Source of the DNA: a virus | Direction: 5' to 3' (one strand) | IMG/VR virus record: IMGVR_UViG_3300010883_000695 | Location: 1 to 20,149 of that record | DNA: 20,149 bases | Shown here: one piece after another, positions 1 through 6,154 of the stretch | Position numbering within the stretch: the first letter of the stretch is position 1 | Layout of the letters: the number at the start of each line of letters is the position of its first letter | Position numbers and translations under genes: made by a program | Notes under the pieces: model-generated | What the model was told of the DNA's origin: nothing | Databases searched by the model: none | The model's input: the letters and a program-made list of their open reading frames with translations, nothing else

Positions 1-33
1 CTGATCCTATCCTGATCCTATCCTGATCCTATC
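1..33. repeat. 11-bp tandem repeat, three copies
   Basis: Three exact head-to-tail copies of CTGATCCTATC occupy 1-11, 12-22 and 23-33, followed by a CTCTCTTT tail. Because the first copy begins at base 1, the array may continue to the left of the window. No function can be assigned. Confidence 0.9.
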
Positions 34-113
34 CTCTCTTTAACCTAGGGTTTTTACTAACTTCGCACAATATACATTATGTCTAGTTCATTGGTATTCA
101 AGGGGTTAGGTTG

Positions 114-147
114 TAGGGTATAAGCCTTACGTAAGGGGTCTACCCTA
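114..147. repeat. Nested inverted repeat around a 12-bp palindrome
   Basis: CCTTACGTAAGG at 125-136 is a perfect palindrome. It lies inside outer arms TAGGGTA (114-120) and TACCCTA (141-147), which are reverse complements of each other. The whole can form a hairpin or cruciform, or be a protein-binding dyad. Just downstream, CCCTATATTAACAG (143-156) is followed by the similar CCCTATTAACAG (165-176) as a near-direct repeat. Confidence 0.6.
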
Positions 148-203
148 TATTAACAGGATATTAACCCTATTAACAGACAGGCACGCACGCAACAACAAGC
201 TGA

Positions 204-329
204 AGTACCATCAAGACGGTAGATGGCGGGCGCGCGCCCGCGCCGAGTACCATCAAGACGGTAGACGGCGGGCGCGCGCCCGCGCCGAGTACCTTCTTGA
301 CGGTTAATCGCCCGCATGAGGCGCCCGCG
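204..329. repeat. 42-bp tandem repeat with GC-rich palindrome, three copies
   Basis: Copies start at 204, 246 and 288 with an exact 42-bp period. The first two differ at a single base. The third is degenerate: it keeps AGTACC at its start, GACGGT in the middle and GCGCCCGCG at its end. Each of the first two copies contains GCGGGCGCGCGCCCGC, a perfect 16-bp palindrome (226-241 and 268-283). The copies abut with no spacer, so this is not a CRISPR array. Iterons or a recognition array for a DNA-binding protein are possible. Confidence 0.85.
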
Positions 330-481
330 CGGAGGGGAGGGGGGGGTTTTAAGGGGGTAGGGTGTATATACCCCTAGGCCACACTGGAAAAATCAGATTT
401 CAAATACTTGAAAGATGCAAGCTTTTTTTCATTTATATTCTTCCCCCTTTATTCCCTCGAATAATAGGGGAAAAATAAAAA

Positions 482-513
482 CCGAGTATTTAACTTTAAA
501 GGTTAAATACTCG
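482..513. repeat. 12-bp inverted repeat, copy 1 (GAGTATTTAAC dyad)
   Basis: The arms CGAGTATTTAAC (483-494) and GTTAAATACTCG (502-513) are perfect reverse complements around the 7-base centre TTTAAAG. The same sequence including the centre occurs again at 575-607. It has no T-run after it, so it is a poor terminator. A protein-binding dyad or an RNA hairpin is more likely. Confidence 0.7.
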
Positions 514-531
514 AATAAATATATTCAGTAG

Positions 532-570
532 TTCTTCCCCCTTTTTGTACCCCTAATAAAGGGGGAAGAA
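532..570. repeat. 13-bp inverted repeat TTCTTCCCCCTTT / AAAGGGGGAAGAA
   Basis: The arms at 532-544 and 558-570 are perfect reverse complements with a 13-base loop. In the homologous upstream module (438-479) only the left arm is conserved and the right side has decayed. Confidence 0.65.
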
Positions 571-574
571 TACC

Positions 575-607
575 CCGAGTATTTAACTTTAAAGGTTAAA
601 TACTCGG
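575..607. repeat. 13-bp inverted repeat, copy 2 (GAGTATTTAAC dyad)
   Basis: The arms 575-587 and 595-607 are perfect reverse complements. The central part and the loop are identical to the dyad at 482-513, and the outermost C-G pair makes this copy one base pair longer. Confidence 0.7.
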
Positions 608-610
608 TGA

Positions 611-654
611 ACTGCAATTAACTGCAATTAACTGCAATTAACTTTCTTGCAGTT
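611..654. repeat. 10-bp tandem repeat, three copies, with hairpin
   Basis: ACTGCAATTA occurs three times in a row at 611-620, 621-630 and 631-640. The last copy can pair with TTGCAGTT (647-654), forming an 8-bp stem from AACTGCAA (630-637) with a 9-base loop. The right arm overlaps the -35 candidate of the promoter listed next, so occupancy of the repeats could affect that promoter. That link is inference. Confidence 0.75.
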
Positions 655-677
655 TCTGGAAGTGAATCACTTATAAT
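647..677 (+). promoter_or_regulatory. Sigma70-type promoter candidate
   Basis: A perfect TATAAT sits at 672-677. The best upstream partner is TTGCAG (647-652), a 3/6 match to TTGACA with a 19-bp spacer, so the -35 is weak and may need an activator. The expected start would be near 684, just before the 16-bp dyad at 693-708. Confidence 0.4.
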
Positions 678-692
678 CACATCCCGGGTAAT

Positions 693-708
693 TGTTCTAC
701 GTGGAACA
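693..708. promoter_or_regulatory. 16-bp dyad resembling a parS (ParB-binding) site
   Basis: TGTTCTACGTGGAACA differs by one base (C to T at the sixth position) from the perfect palindrome TGTTCCACGTGGAACA, which belongs to the bacterial chromosomal parS family (consensus close to TGTTNCACGTGAAACA). It lies about 10-25 bases past the predicted start of the promoter at 647-677 and before the hairpin at 723-753. It could be a ParB or Noc-like binding site, or simply an operator for a phage repressor with the same dyad. No parB gene is in the window. Confidence 0.45.
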
Positions 709-722
709 TTTCTAACAAAAGC

Positions 723-756
723 GAAGGCCCCTAGGAGTCAACTAAGGGCCTTCTTT
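723..756 (+). terminator. Intrinsic terminator-like hairpin
   Basis: GAAGGCCC (723-730) pairs perfectly with GGGCCTTC (746-753). A further TAG/CTA pairing lies inside after one mismatch. The stem is followed by TTTG, so the T-run is short. An A-rich stretch precedes the left arm, so some bidirectional activity is possible. It would end transcripts arriving from the left, including one started near 684, before the terminase genes. Confidence 0.6.
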
Positions 757-852
757 GTTCCTAACCAAGGGACAAGTGAGTCTTCTATGAAGAGAAATAT
801 AAAATAGAAGTAATATTGACTATTGCAAGGAGATAAGTTCTTTTAATCCTCA

Positions 853-1191
853 ATGCCCCGGAAAAAAAAGAAGGTAGTAAAGAAAACGCTTGAAGGGGAG
901 GCTCCGTTACTACCAGCGATCAACGGTCCAGCAGAACCCCCTGAGTTCACGGCACGGGAGGCAAGAAACCACATAATATCTGCCTGTAAGCGGAAGGACT
1001 ATGATTCGGTTGCAAACATGATCGACCTCCGGCAATCGACTACTGACGAGAACCTACAATTTTCGATTGACCGGACATTAATGGAATACCAGTATCCTAA
1101 GATTAAGGGATCAATGATAGCGATTGGAGGAGGAGACGAACGGGAATTGAACATCACTATCACCAATTTCGGTGATGACGTAACGATATGA
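853..1191 (+). CDS. Candidate small terminase subunit
   Basis: A 112-residue protein directly before and overlapping the large terminase by 4 nt (ATGA), the usual place for the small terminase subunit that recognises phage DNA and regulates the large subunit. The first 12 residues are strongly basic (PRKKKKVVKK), fitting DNA contact. Residues 40-90 look helical and end in a YQYPKIKG segment, a Y-x-x-P-K pattern I associate with phage small-terminase-like proteins. The C-terminus, rich in beta-branched residues (LNITITNF), could bind the large subunit. No clear helix-turn-helix can be pointed out. The AAGGAG at 827-832 is 20 nt from the ATG, unusually far, so the start is less certain than others. 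The call is mainly positional. Confidence 0.5.
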   Translation: MPRKKKKVVKKTLEGEAPLLPAINGPAEPPEFTAREARNHIISACKRKDYDSVANMIDLRQSTTDENLQFSIDRTLMEYQYPKIKGSMIAIGGGDERELNITITNFGDDVTI

Positions 1192-2537
1192 CCAAGATAG
1201 AAATCCCTCATAATTTTTCCCCTAGGAGTTACCAGCGACCTTTATGGAAGTTTTTGGAGCGTGGGGGTCGTCGTGCGGTGGTAGTTTGGCATCGGAGGGC
1301 GGGAAAGGATTGGACCTGTTTACACTGGTTAGTTCGAGCTATGCTCTCTCGTGTTGGTGTTTACTGGCATTTATTCCCTACATACAATCAGGGGAAGAAA
1401 GTTGCATGGGACGGAATAACCTCTGAGGGGAGAGAATTTCTGGATGCCTTTCCGAAAGAGTTGGTTGTGCAGCAGAACAACACAGAGCAAAAAATACGGC
1501 TTATAAACGGTAGTATATATCAGATTGTAGGGGCAGACAAGTTAGGAAGTTTAAGAGGGCCAAACCCTGTAGGGATAATAGTTTCAGAGTATGCGGAGAT
1601 GAACCCCCGGATAAACACGATCATCGAACCGATACAGGGGGAGAACAACGCATGGATTGTATATATATTTACTCCGAAGGGCAAGAATCACGCGCACGAT
1701 CTCTACATAAACAGTTTAAACGAGCCGGAGGAGTTCACAGAGCTTCTGAAAGTCTCTGATACTAAACGAGATAACGGAAAGCCTGTAATCACAGAGGAAT
1801 ATATCAATGGCATTCGTCGGCGAGGGACGATGAGTGAGGAACAGATACAGCAGGAATATTATTGCAGTTTCGAGTCTCCTGTTATTGGAGCATATTATGG
1901 AAAGCAGATGATGGCTTTAGAGGAAGCCAAGCAGATATGCGACGTTCCTTGGCAGCCGGATTTCCCTGTTCACACAGCGTGGGATATAGGAGTAGGAGAT
2001 CCGACATCTATTTGGTTTTGGCAGGACATTGGGAAAATGCGGCACATGATAGAATATTATGAAAGCGAGGGGGAGGGAGTTTCCCACTACGCAAAAGTCA
2101 TCCATGAAAGGCCGTATGCTTACGGTATTCATTGGGGACCTTTTGATTTAAACAAGCGTGAATGGGGGGGAGACGGTCGTACGCAGAAGGAGATTGCCCG
2201 TGGACACGACATTCGGTTTAGGATTGTAAATAAGCACAGTTTAGAGGACGGAATAGATAGAGTAAGAAATGTCTTGCCAAGTTGTGTATTTGATCGTAAT
2301 AAATGCAAATTAGGTATAGAAGCTTTACGCCAGTATCGGCGGGCTTCAGACGAGAAAAAATCACTCACAGCAAAACAACCTTTTTATTTGGACTATCCTT
2401 ACCATGATTGGTCGAGCAACGGAGCCGATGCTTTTCGCTATTTCAGTATGGCAATCCGCAGAAACATGGACTCCAAACCAAAGTTACCTCGTTTCTCGGA
2501 AGGAGCTAACTATAATATTTTCGCAGTTGGTCGATAA
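1188..2537 (+). CDS. terL: Terminase large subunit (packaging ATPase-nuclease)
   Basis: The motor that pumps DNA into the prohead and cuts the concatemer. The 449 residues show the expected order: an adenine-side YQ at 15-16, a Walker A variant HRRAGKD at 35-41, a GADKLGSLRG segment (115-124), a Walker B IIVSEYAEM (130-138) with the catalytic acid at about E134 or E137, and the coupling motif FTPKGKN (161-167). The RNase H-like nuclease follows: WDIGVGDPT (265-273) with D266 and D271, PFD at 318-320 where relatives often have PHD, and a final acidic site HDWSSNGADAFRY with D414. The length suits a compact terminase. The start overlaps the upstream gene by ATGA with no Shine-Dalgarno, implying translational coupling. 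Confidence 0.95.
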   Translation: MTKIEIPHNFSPRSYQRPLWKFLERGGRRAVVVWHRRAGKDWTCLHWLVRAMLSRVGVYWHLFPTYNQGKKVAWDGITSEGREFLDAFPKELVVQQNNTEQKIRLINGSIYQIVGADKLGSLRGPNPVGIIVSEYAEMNPRINTIIEPIQGENNAWIVYIFTPKGKNHAHDLYINSLNEPEEFTELLKVSDTKRDNGKPVITEEYINGIRRRGTMSEEQIQQEYYCSFESPVIGAYYGKQMMALEEAKQICDVPWQPDFPVHTAWDIGVGDPTSIWFWQDIGKMRHMIEYYESEGEGVSHYAKVIHERPYAYGIHWGPFDLNKREWGGDGRTQKEIARGHDIRFRIVNKHSLEDGIDRVRNVLPSCVFDRNKCKLGIEALRQYRRASDEKKSLTAKQPFYLDYPYHDWSSNGADAFRYFSMAIRRNMDSKPKLPRFSEGANYNIFAVGR

Positions 2538-2556
2538 TTCCTAAACAGGAAAAACA

Positions 2557-3279
2557 ATGCCTAGAAACAGATTTAGAGACGATCCCAGAGACGCCCCAGA
2601 CACGATTTTAACAAAAGGAGGAGGTTCCTCTAAACTGAAGGAGACATCTTCGACGAAGAGAAAAACCTTTAAGCTTGGGGATAAGGTAGGCAAGCATGGT
2701 TTTGTTCTAGGTTTTAATAAGGACCCACACGGATATGATGATTTCCGTTCCCCTATAGTAGGGAATCCAGGGAGGCAAAAACAACTGGCAACAACTGGTC
2801 CTTCCGTTAAAAAGGTAGGAGAAAAAATTGGAAGAAACACTATTATAGGGTTTCAAGGCGGGTCTCCTCTTATCCAGCCTCCTAAATCGACAACAGACCG
2901 GGGAGCATATCCTTTTAATATTGCCGGGGTAAATCCTTTAGGTGTTGGACAAAACAAGGTGAACTCAAATTGGGTTACGAGTGGGAATCCAGTCCCTGAA
3001 GGCGCGGGATGGGTAAGCTGGACACAGGCCGACGAGGATGCGGGCCTTGAAATGAGGGCTAAAATGCAAGATAAAGGTTTTGGCATACAACGTCCTGCCA
3101 TCCCCTCCGGCGTTGGGCCGATTCGGCCTCCGAGACACAGTAGTTTTCAAAATCTGATAGGGGACACAGGGAAAAGAAGAAGGAAACCGAAAAAGAGGGG
3201 CCGGGCCTCAACAATTCTTTCGGGAACCTCTGGAGCTGAAGATTTCCCTGTAATGCGTGGACAACTTTTTGCAAGATAA
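2557..3279 (+). CDS. Basic low-complexity phage protein, unknown function
   Basis: A 240-residue protein between the large terminase and the portal. It is rich in Gly, Pro, Lys and Arg and has few hydrophobic segments, so much may be disordered. Short motifs recur, such as GRNTIIGFQGG (about 92-102). A strongly basic stretch (GKRRRKPKKRGR) near the C-terminus precedes ASTILSG and a final FPVMRGQLFAR. Small phage proteins near portals often end in a comparable GRASTIL...LLG-type tail, so it may be a distant, extended member of that group. A head-associated or DNA-contacting role is possible but not shown. It starts 19 nt after terL with a weak CAGGA, and its stop overlaps the portal ATG by 1 nt (TAATG). 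Confidence 0.75.
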   Translation: MPRNRFRDDPRDAPDTILTKGGGSSKLKETSSTKRKTFKLGDKVGKHGFVLGFNKDPHGYDDFRSPIVGNPGRQKQLATTGPSVKKVGEKIGRNTIIGFQGGSPLIQPPKSTTDRGAYPFNIAGVNPLGVGQNKVNSNWVTSGNPVPEGAGWVSWTQADEDAGLEMRAKMQDKGFGIQRPAIPSGVGPIRPPRHSSFQNLIGDTGKRRRKPKKRGRASTILSGTSGAEDFPVMRGQLFAR

Positions 3280-4958
3280 TGGCTGAAGCACTGGTAACAG
3301 AACAACCTCAAGCAACGCGAGATCGCGTTAAGATACGGAGCAAGCGCAAGGAGGCGATGAAAAATGGGCGCAGCCAATGGGATGCTCAATGGCAATCATT
3401 GAAAGACCTTGTACGTCCGGCATCGCCTGATTTTTACAACAGTCAGCAACGAGGTGAAGCTGTACAGAACCTTATTTATGATGGGACGGCTGGATGGGCT
3501 GCGGAGCAGCTGGCCTCTGGGTTACAGGCTTTCCTTACCTCTCCGACTGATCGTTGGTTTAATGTGACGGTAAAGAATACGCCAGTTCAATTTATATCCC
3601 ATGATGTCCAACTGTGGCTGGAACTGGTCAGCGACACAATTTATTCTCATTATGCTGACTCTCGGGTAAACTTTGACCCGATGATGCATGAACTTGATTT
3701 AGATATTATCGTTTTTGGGACAGGGAACCTCTTTCAGGAATGGAACTCGAAAGACAAGCATATTGTTTTTCGTTCACATGCGGTAGCTAATTGTTTTATT
3801 GCGGAGAATGAAAATAATATTGTTGACACCTTGATCAGAGAAATTGAATGGAGTGGTCGCCAGATTGAACGCCGCTTTGGAGGGTTGGATAATCTTCCTC
3901 CTAAGCTCCGGGCGATGTTAAAGAAGGACAACGATCCTGAGAAGGCTTATAACTTTTTACATAGTGTTTGGCCTCGCAAAGACCGAACACCGGGACTGGA
4001 AGTAGCAACTAATATGCCTTGGGCCTCAGTCTGGGATTGTGAGGAGACAGCGGAAGAAGTTTCTGTTTCTGGGTTTAATATGTTTCCCTATCATTGTCCG
4101 CGATGGATGAAGATTGCTGGAGAAACTTACGGTCGCTCTCCGGGTATGACCTGTTTACCGGATATACGAATGGTAAATGAGATGATGAAAAATCTTATTC
4201 AGACCAGCCAGCTCCGTATTGCCCCGCCAATTATGATGCCCTCTGACGGGTTCTCTATGCCTATTCAGTGGAAGCCCTACGGGATAAACTATTATGAACC
4301 GGGGTCTCAGGACAGGATTGAACCATTAAACGTGGGCGGGGATGCAGTATTTGGAATAGAATTTTTAACTTATATCCGCGAACAAATAACCCGTTGCTTT
4401 TATGTAGATTGGTTGTTACTCCAAAAAAATAACGTGGAAATGACTGCAACCGAAGTTTTAGATAGGCGGGAGGAAAAATTACGTTTGATGGCTCCCATGC
4501 TTGGTCGGTTGCAGTCAGAACTTTTAGGCCCCATGCTCAAGAGGACCTATACCCTTTTAAATAGTAAAGGACTTATTCCCGACGCACCGGAAGAAATGGC
4601 AGGATCAAGTTTAGATATTCAGTATGTGTCCCCTGCGGCGAAAGCACAGTTTGGAACAAGGGCGATTGCGGCTGACCGATGGATTCAGTCTCTTACTCCT
4701 CTTGCTCAAGCCTATGGCCCGCAGGTGCTTGATGCTCTTAACCCTGATCGATACGCTCAAGAATCAGCTACTTGGCATGATGTTCCTCGCCGCGTTCTTA
4801 ATTCTAATGAGGAAATAGAAGAAGTCCGCGCACAACGACAGACTGCTGCCGATGAGGAAACAGCCTTAGAACAGGCGAAGGTTGAGTCTCAGGTTGGGGT
4901 TGATACATCTACTGCTACTAGAAATATTGCGGCAGCACAAGAATCGCTTACAGTTTGA
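3279..4958 (+). CDS. Head-tail connector (portal) protein
   Basis: At 559 residues this matches the podovirus head-to-tail connecting protein family, the dodecameric ring through which DNA enters and leaves the capsid and on which the prohead nucleates. Recognisable segments are YDGTAGWAAEQLASGLQ near residue 67 followed by LTSPTDRWF, CFIAENENNIVDTLIREI near 170, a YGRSPGMTCLPDIRMVNEMM segment near 285, and the long C-terminal helical part with TATEVLDRREEKLRLMAP near 390 and LDIQYVSPAAKAQ near 448. The last 60 residues are Glu/Gln-rich and helical, as in the barrel or tail of portals. It starts in a 1-nt overlap with the upstream gene without a Shine-Dalgarno sequence, so it is probably coupled. 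Length and order fit the family well. Confidence 0.93.
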   Translation: MAEALVTEQPQATRDRVKIRSKRKEAMKNGRSQWDAQWQSLKDLVRPASPDFYNSQQRGEAVQNLIYDGTAGWAAEQLASGLQAFLTSPTDRWFNVTVKNTPVQFISHDVQLWLELVSDTIYSHYADSRVNFDPMMHELDLDIIVFGTGNLFQEWNSKDKHIVFRSHAVANCFIAENENNIVDTLIREIEWSGRQIERRFGGLDNLPPKLRAMLKKDNDPEKAYNFLHSVWPRKDRTPGLEVATNMPWASVWDCEETAEEVSVSGFNMFPYHCPRWMKIAGETYGRSPGMTCLPDIRMVNEMMKNLIQTSQLRIAPPIMMPSDGFSMPIQWKPYGINYYEPGSQDRIEPLNVGGDAVFGIEFLTYIREQITRCFYVDWLLLQKNNVEMTATEVLDRREEKLRLMAPMLGRLQSELLGPMLKRTYTLLNSKGLIPDAPEEMAGSSLDIQYVSPAAKAQFGTRAIAADRWIQSLTPLAQAYGPQVLDALNPDRYAQESATWHDVPRRVLNSNEEIEEVRAQRQTAADEETALEQAKVESQVGVDTSTATRNIAAAQESLTV

Positions 4959-5251
4959 TGCAATCGAAGATACTTCCAACAGGAAAAGAGAAAAAAGGGT
5001 TATTTATGCGGGTTTTAGGATCTGCTGATTTTGAGGACGGGCTTATACTGATAGGCTGTATTTTAGATATGGGCGGTGTTACAAAGAATCTTTCTTGCTT
5101 TAACGCGGGAATGCCTGATAAAACAGCCTATGATCTTGGAAAACACGATCTCGCTATGGAAATTTTACGTTTAGCCTATGACGAGAAGCAACTGGCAACA
5201 ATATTAAAACAAGGAGTAAATCATGAGTATCCTCAATTCAGCAAAACCTAA
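4958..5251 (+). CDS. Small protein between portal and scaffold (Bbp19-like?)
   Basis: A 97-98 residue protein. The frame opens with TTG at 4955 directly followed by ATG at 4958. I prefer the ATG because it gives the common 1-nt TGATG overlap with the portal stop. The segment MRVLGSADFEDGLILIGCILD followed later by a TAYDLGKHDLAMEILR pattern resembles small podovirus proteins of the Bbp19 type, which sit at this position and have no firmly known role. The end overlaps the scaffold gene by 29 nt and contains that gene's Shine-Dalgarno, so both genes are likely translated from one message. No membrane segment is seen. Confidence 0.6.
   Translation: MQSKILPTGKEKKGLFMRVLGSADFEDGLILIGCILDMGGVTKNLSCFNAGMPDKTAYDLGKHDLAMEILRLAYDEKQLATILKQGVNHEYPQFSKT
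5211..5216 (+). promoter_or_regulatory. Strong ribosome binding site for scaffold gene
   Basis: AAGGAG lies 6 nt before the ATG at 5223 and inside the end of the upstream gene. It fixes the scaffold start and is one of the few strong Shine-Dalgarno sequences in the window. Confidence 0.8.
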
Positions 5252-6113
5252 ACTACTTTTAGCGGAGGAGGAAGGCGATTCAATTATTAATTCCAGCGGA
5301 GTTGCTGGAGCTGTAGACTGGAAAAATAATATAGACGAAGAGTTTCGCAATGATCCATCGATTGCTGGCGTTTCCTCTTTGAACGATCTCGCAAAGATGA
5401 CCGTTAATGCCCAGAAATTAATTGGGGAAAACCGAACGGTGGTTCCAAAAAATGATTCGTCCCCAGAGAAATGGGATGATTTTTATTCTGCAGCAGGAAG
5501 ACCCGCTTCTCCTTCCGATTACCAGATGCCTCAAGTTCCCGAGGGAGTGTCTTTGAAGGAACAAGATTTAAATAAAACGAGGGATGCCATGTGGAAGCAT
5601 GGGCTTTCTCAAAAACAGTTTCAGGATCAAATGGGTTATTACCTTGGAAGTGTAGCGGAAGAATCATCTGCTGCCGGAGAAGCAAGTGTTAATAATATGA
5701 ACGAAGCGGTAGCTTCTCTGAAGGAAGAGTGGAAGGGGGAGTATGAGACCAATGTGGATCTTGCAAATGCTATGGTCAAGCGTTATGGGGGTGATGAGCT
5801 TTCGGAACACCTTGAGACTACGGGACTTGGAAACAATCCCGCGCTTATCAAATTTCTTGCTAATGTGGGCAAACATTTTTCTGAAGACACTAGCGACGGA
5901 CGAAAAATGAGTGACTTTTTTGTTATGAATGAGACAGCGGCGCAATCGGAAATTCAAAGACTGGAAGCAGATCCGGGTTTTATGAAACTATATGAGACAG
6001 GGGATCGTGGAGCGACTGAAAGAATGTTAAATTTAAGAAAAGTAGCAGATTCATCTGCAATTCAAACCGATTCAGTGCCATTAGTTTCTTCAAGCTCACA
6101 ACCGCTTTTATAA
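5223..6113 (+). CDS. Capsid scaffold (assembly) protein
   Basis: A 296-residue acidic, mostly helical protein immediately before the major capsid gene, the standard place for the internal scaffold that guides capsid assembly and is then lost. The segment around residues 35-100 follows a pattern I recognise in podovirus scaffolds: WKNNIDEEFRNDPSI, then SLNDLAKMTVNAQKLIG, then a Pro-rich linker with EKWDDFYSAAGRP and DYQMP. The centre (about 140-190) is Glu/Ala-rich, and the C-terminal part has RLEADPGFMKLYE, a motif often near the capsid-binding end. No protease domain is seen. It has a strong AAGGAG and is probably made in high amounts. Order and composition support the call, with no catalytic motif to prove it. 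Confidence 0.78.
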   Translation: MSILNSAKPKLLLAEEEGDSIINSSGVAGAVDWKNNIDEEFRNDPSIAGVSSLNDLAKMTVNAQKLIGENRTVVPKNDSSPEKWDDFYSAAGRPASPSDYQMPQVPEGVSLKEQDLNKTRDAMWKHGLSQKQFQDQMGYYLGSVAEESSAAGEASVNNMNEAVASLKEEWKGEYETNVDLANAMVKRYGGDELSEHLETTGLGNNPALIKFLANVGKHFSEDTSDGRKMSDFFVMNETAAQSEIQRLEADPGFMKLYETGDRGATERMLNLRKVADSSAIQTDSVPLVSSSSQPLL

Positions 6114-6137
6114 AAGTATTTCCCGGGGAATTTTCCC

Positions 6138-6154
6138 TGTCAAAAGTCTTGACA
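6138..6154. promoter_or_regulatory. Dyad TGTCAA-N5-TTGACA overlapping a -35 element
   Basis: TGTCAA (6138-6143) and TTGACA (6149-6154) are perfect reverse complements with a 5-base spacer. The right arm is also the consensus -35 of the capsid promoter candidate, so a dimeric regulator bound here would compete with RNA polymerase. Confidence 0.45.

Larger units (their letters stand above)
438..607. repeat. Two diverged ~93-bp direct-repeat modules
   Basis: Each module begins with TTCTTCCCCCTTT (438-450 and 532-544) and ends with the same dyad CCGAGTATTTAAC plus GTTAAATACTCG (482-513 and 575-607). Between these, both have a C-run followed by a G-run separated by an AATAA-type spacer, so the middles also look homologous but diverged. 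The period is 93-94 bp. This implies an old duplication with selection on the outer elements. Confidence 0.7.
1..852. other. Gene-free repeat-rich control region
   Basis: No convincing coding sequence is present in either strand here. The stretch is dominated by tandem and inverted repeats, listed separately, and then a promoter candidate, a 16-bp dyad and a terminator-like hairpin just before the structural gene cluster. GC-rich repeats (about 204-340) sit beside very AT-rich dyads (about 420-640), an arrangement seen in replication origins, packaging sites and phage regulatory intergenic regions. Which of these applies cannot be decided from sequence alone. The left edge of the window cuts into a tandem repeat, so the region may extend further left or be a contig end. 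Confidence 0.75.

Noticed and set aside
204-329. Possible CRISPR array in the 42-bp repeats
   Set aside because: The copies abut directly, there are no unique spacers between them and no cas gene is near.
693-708. LexA (SOS) box
   Set aside because: The arm order GTTC-N6-GAAC does not match the usual LexA boxes I know (CTGT-N8-ACAG, GAAC-N4-GTTC, or direct GTTC repeats), so parS-like or phage operator is preferred.
714-756. Partial tRNA or attachment site
   Set aside because: The hairpin is simple, with no cloverleaf, and no integrase or second att copy is visible.
798-847. Promoter directly before the gene at 853 (TATAAAAT, TTGACT)
   Set aside because: TATAAAAT at 798 has no -35 at normal distance, and TTGACT at 816 has only a TTTAAT 20 bp later. 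It is too weak to list as a feature.
2541-2840. Minus-strand open frame of 99 codons opposite the basic protein
   Set aside because: Considered because the basic protein has low complexity. The plus frame has better context (1-nt overlap with the portal, C-terminal motif), and the minus frame has none.
6121-6137. Terminator after the scaffold gene (TCCCGGGGAATTTTCCC)
   Set aside because: The complementary G and C runs leave only a 2-base loop and no T-run follows.
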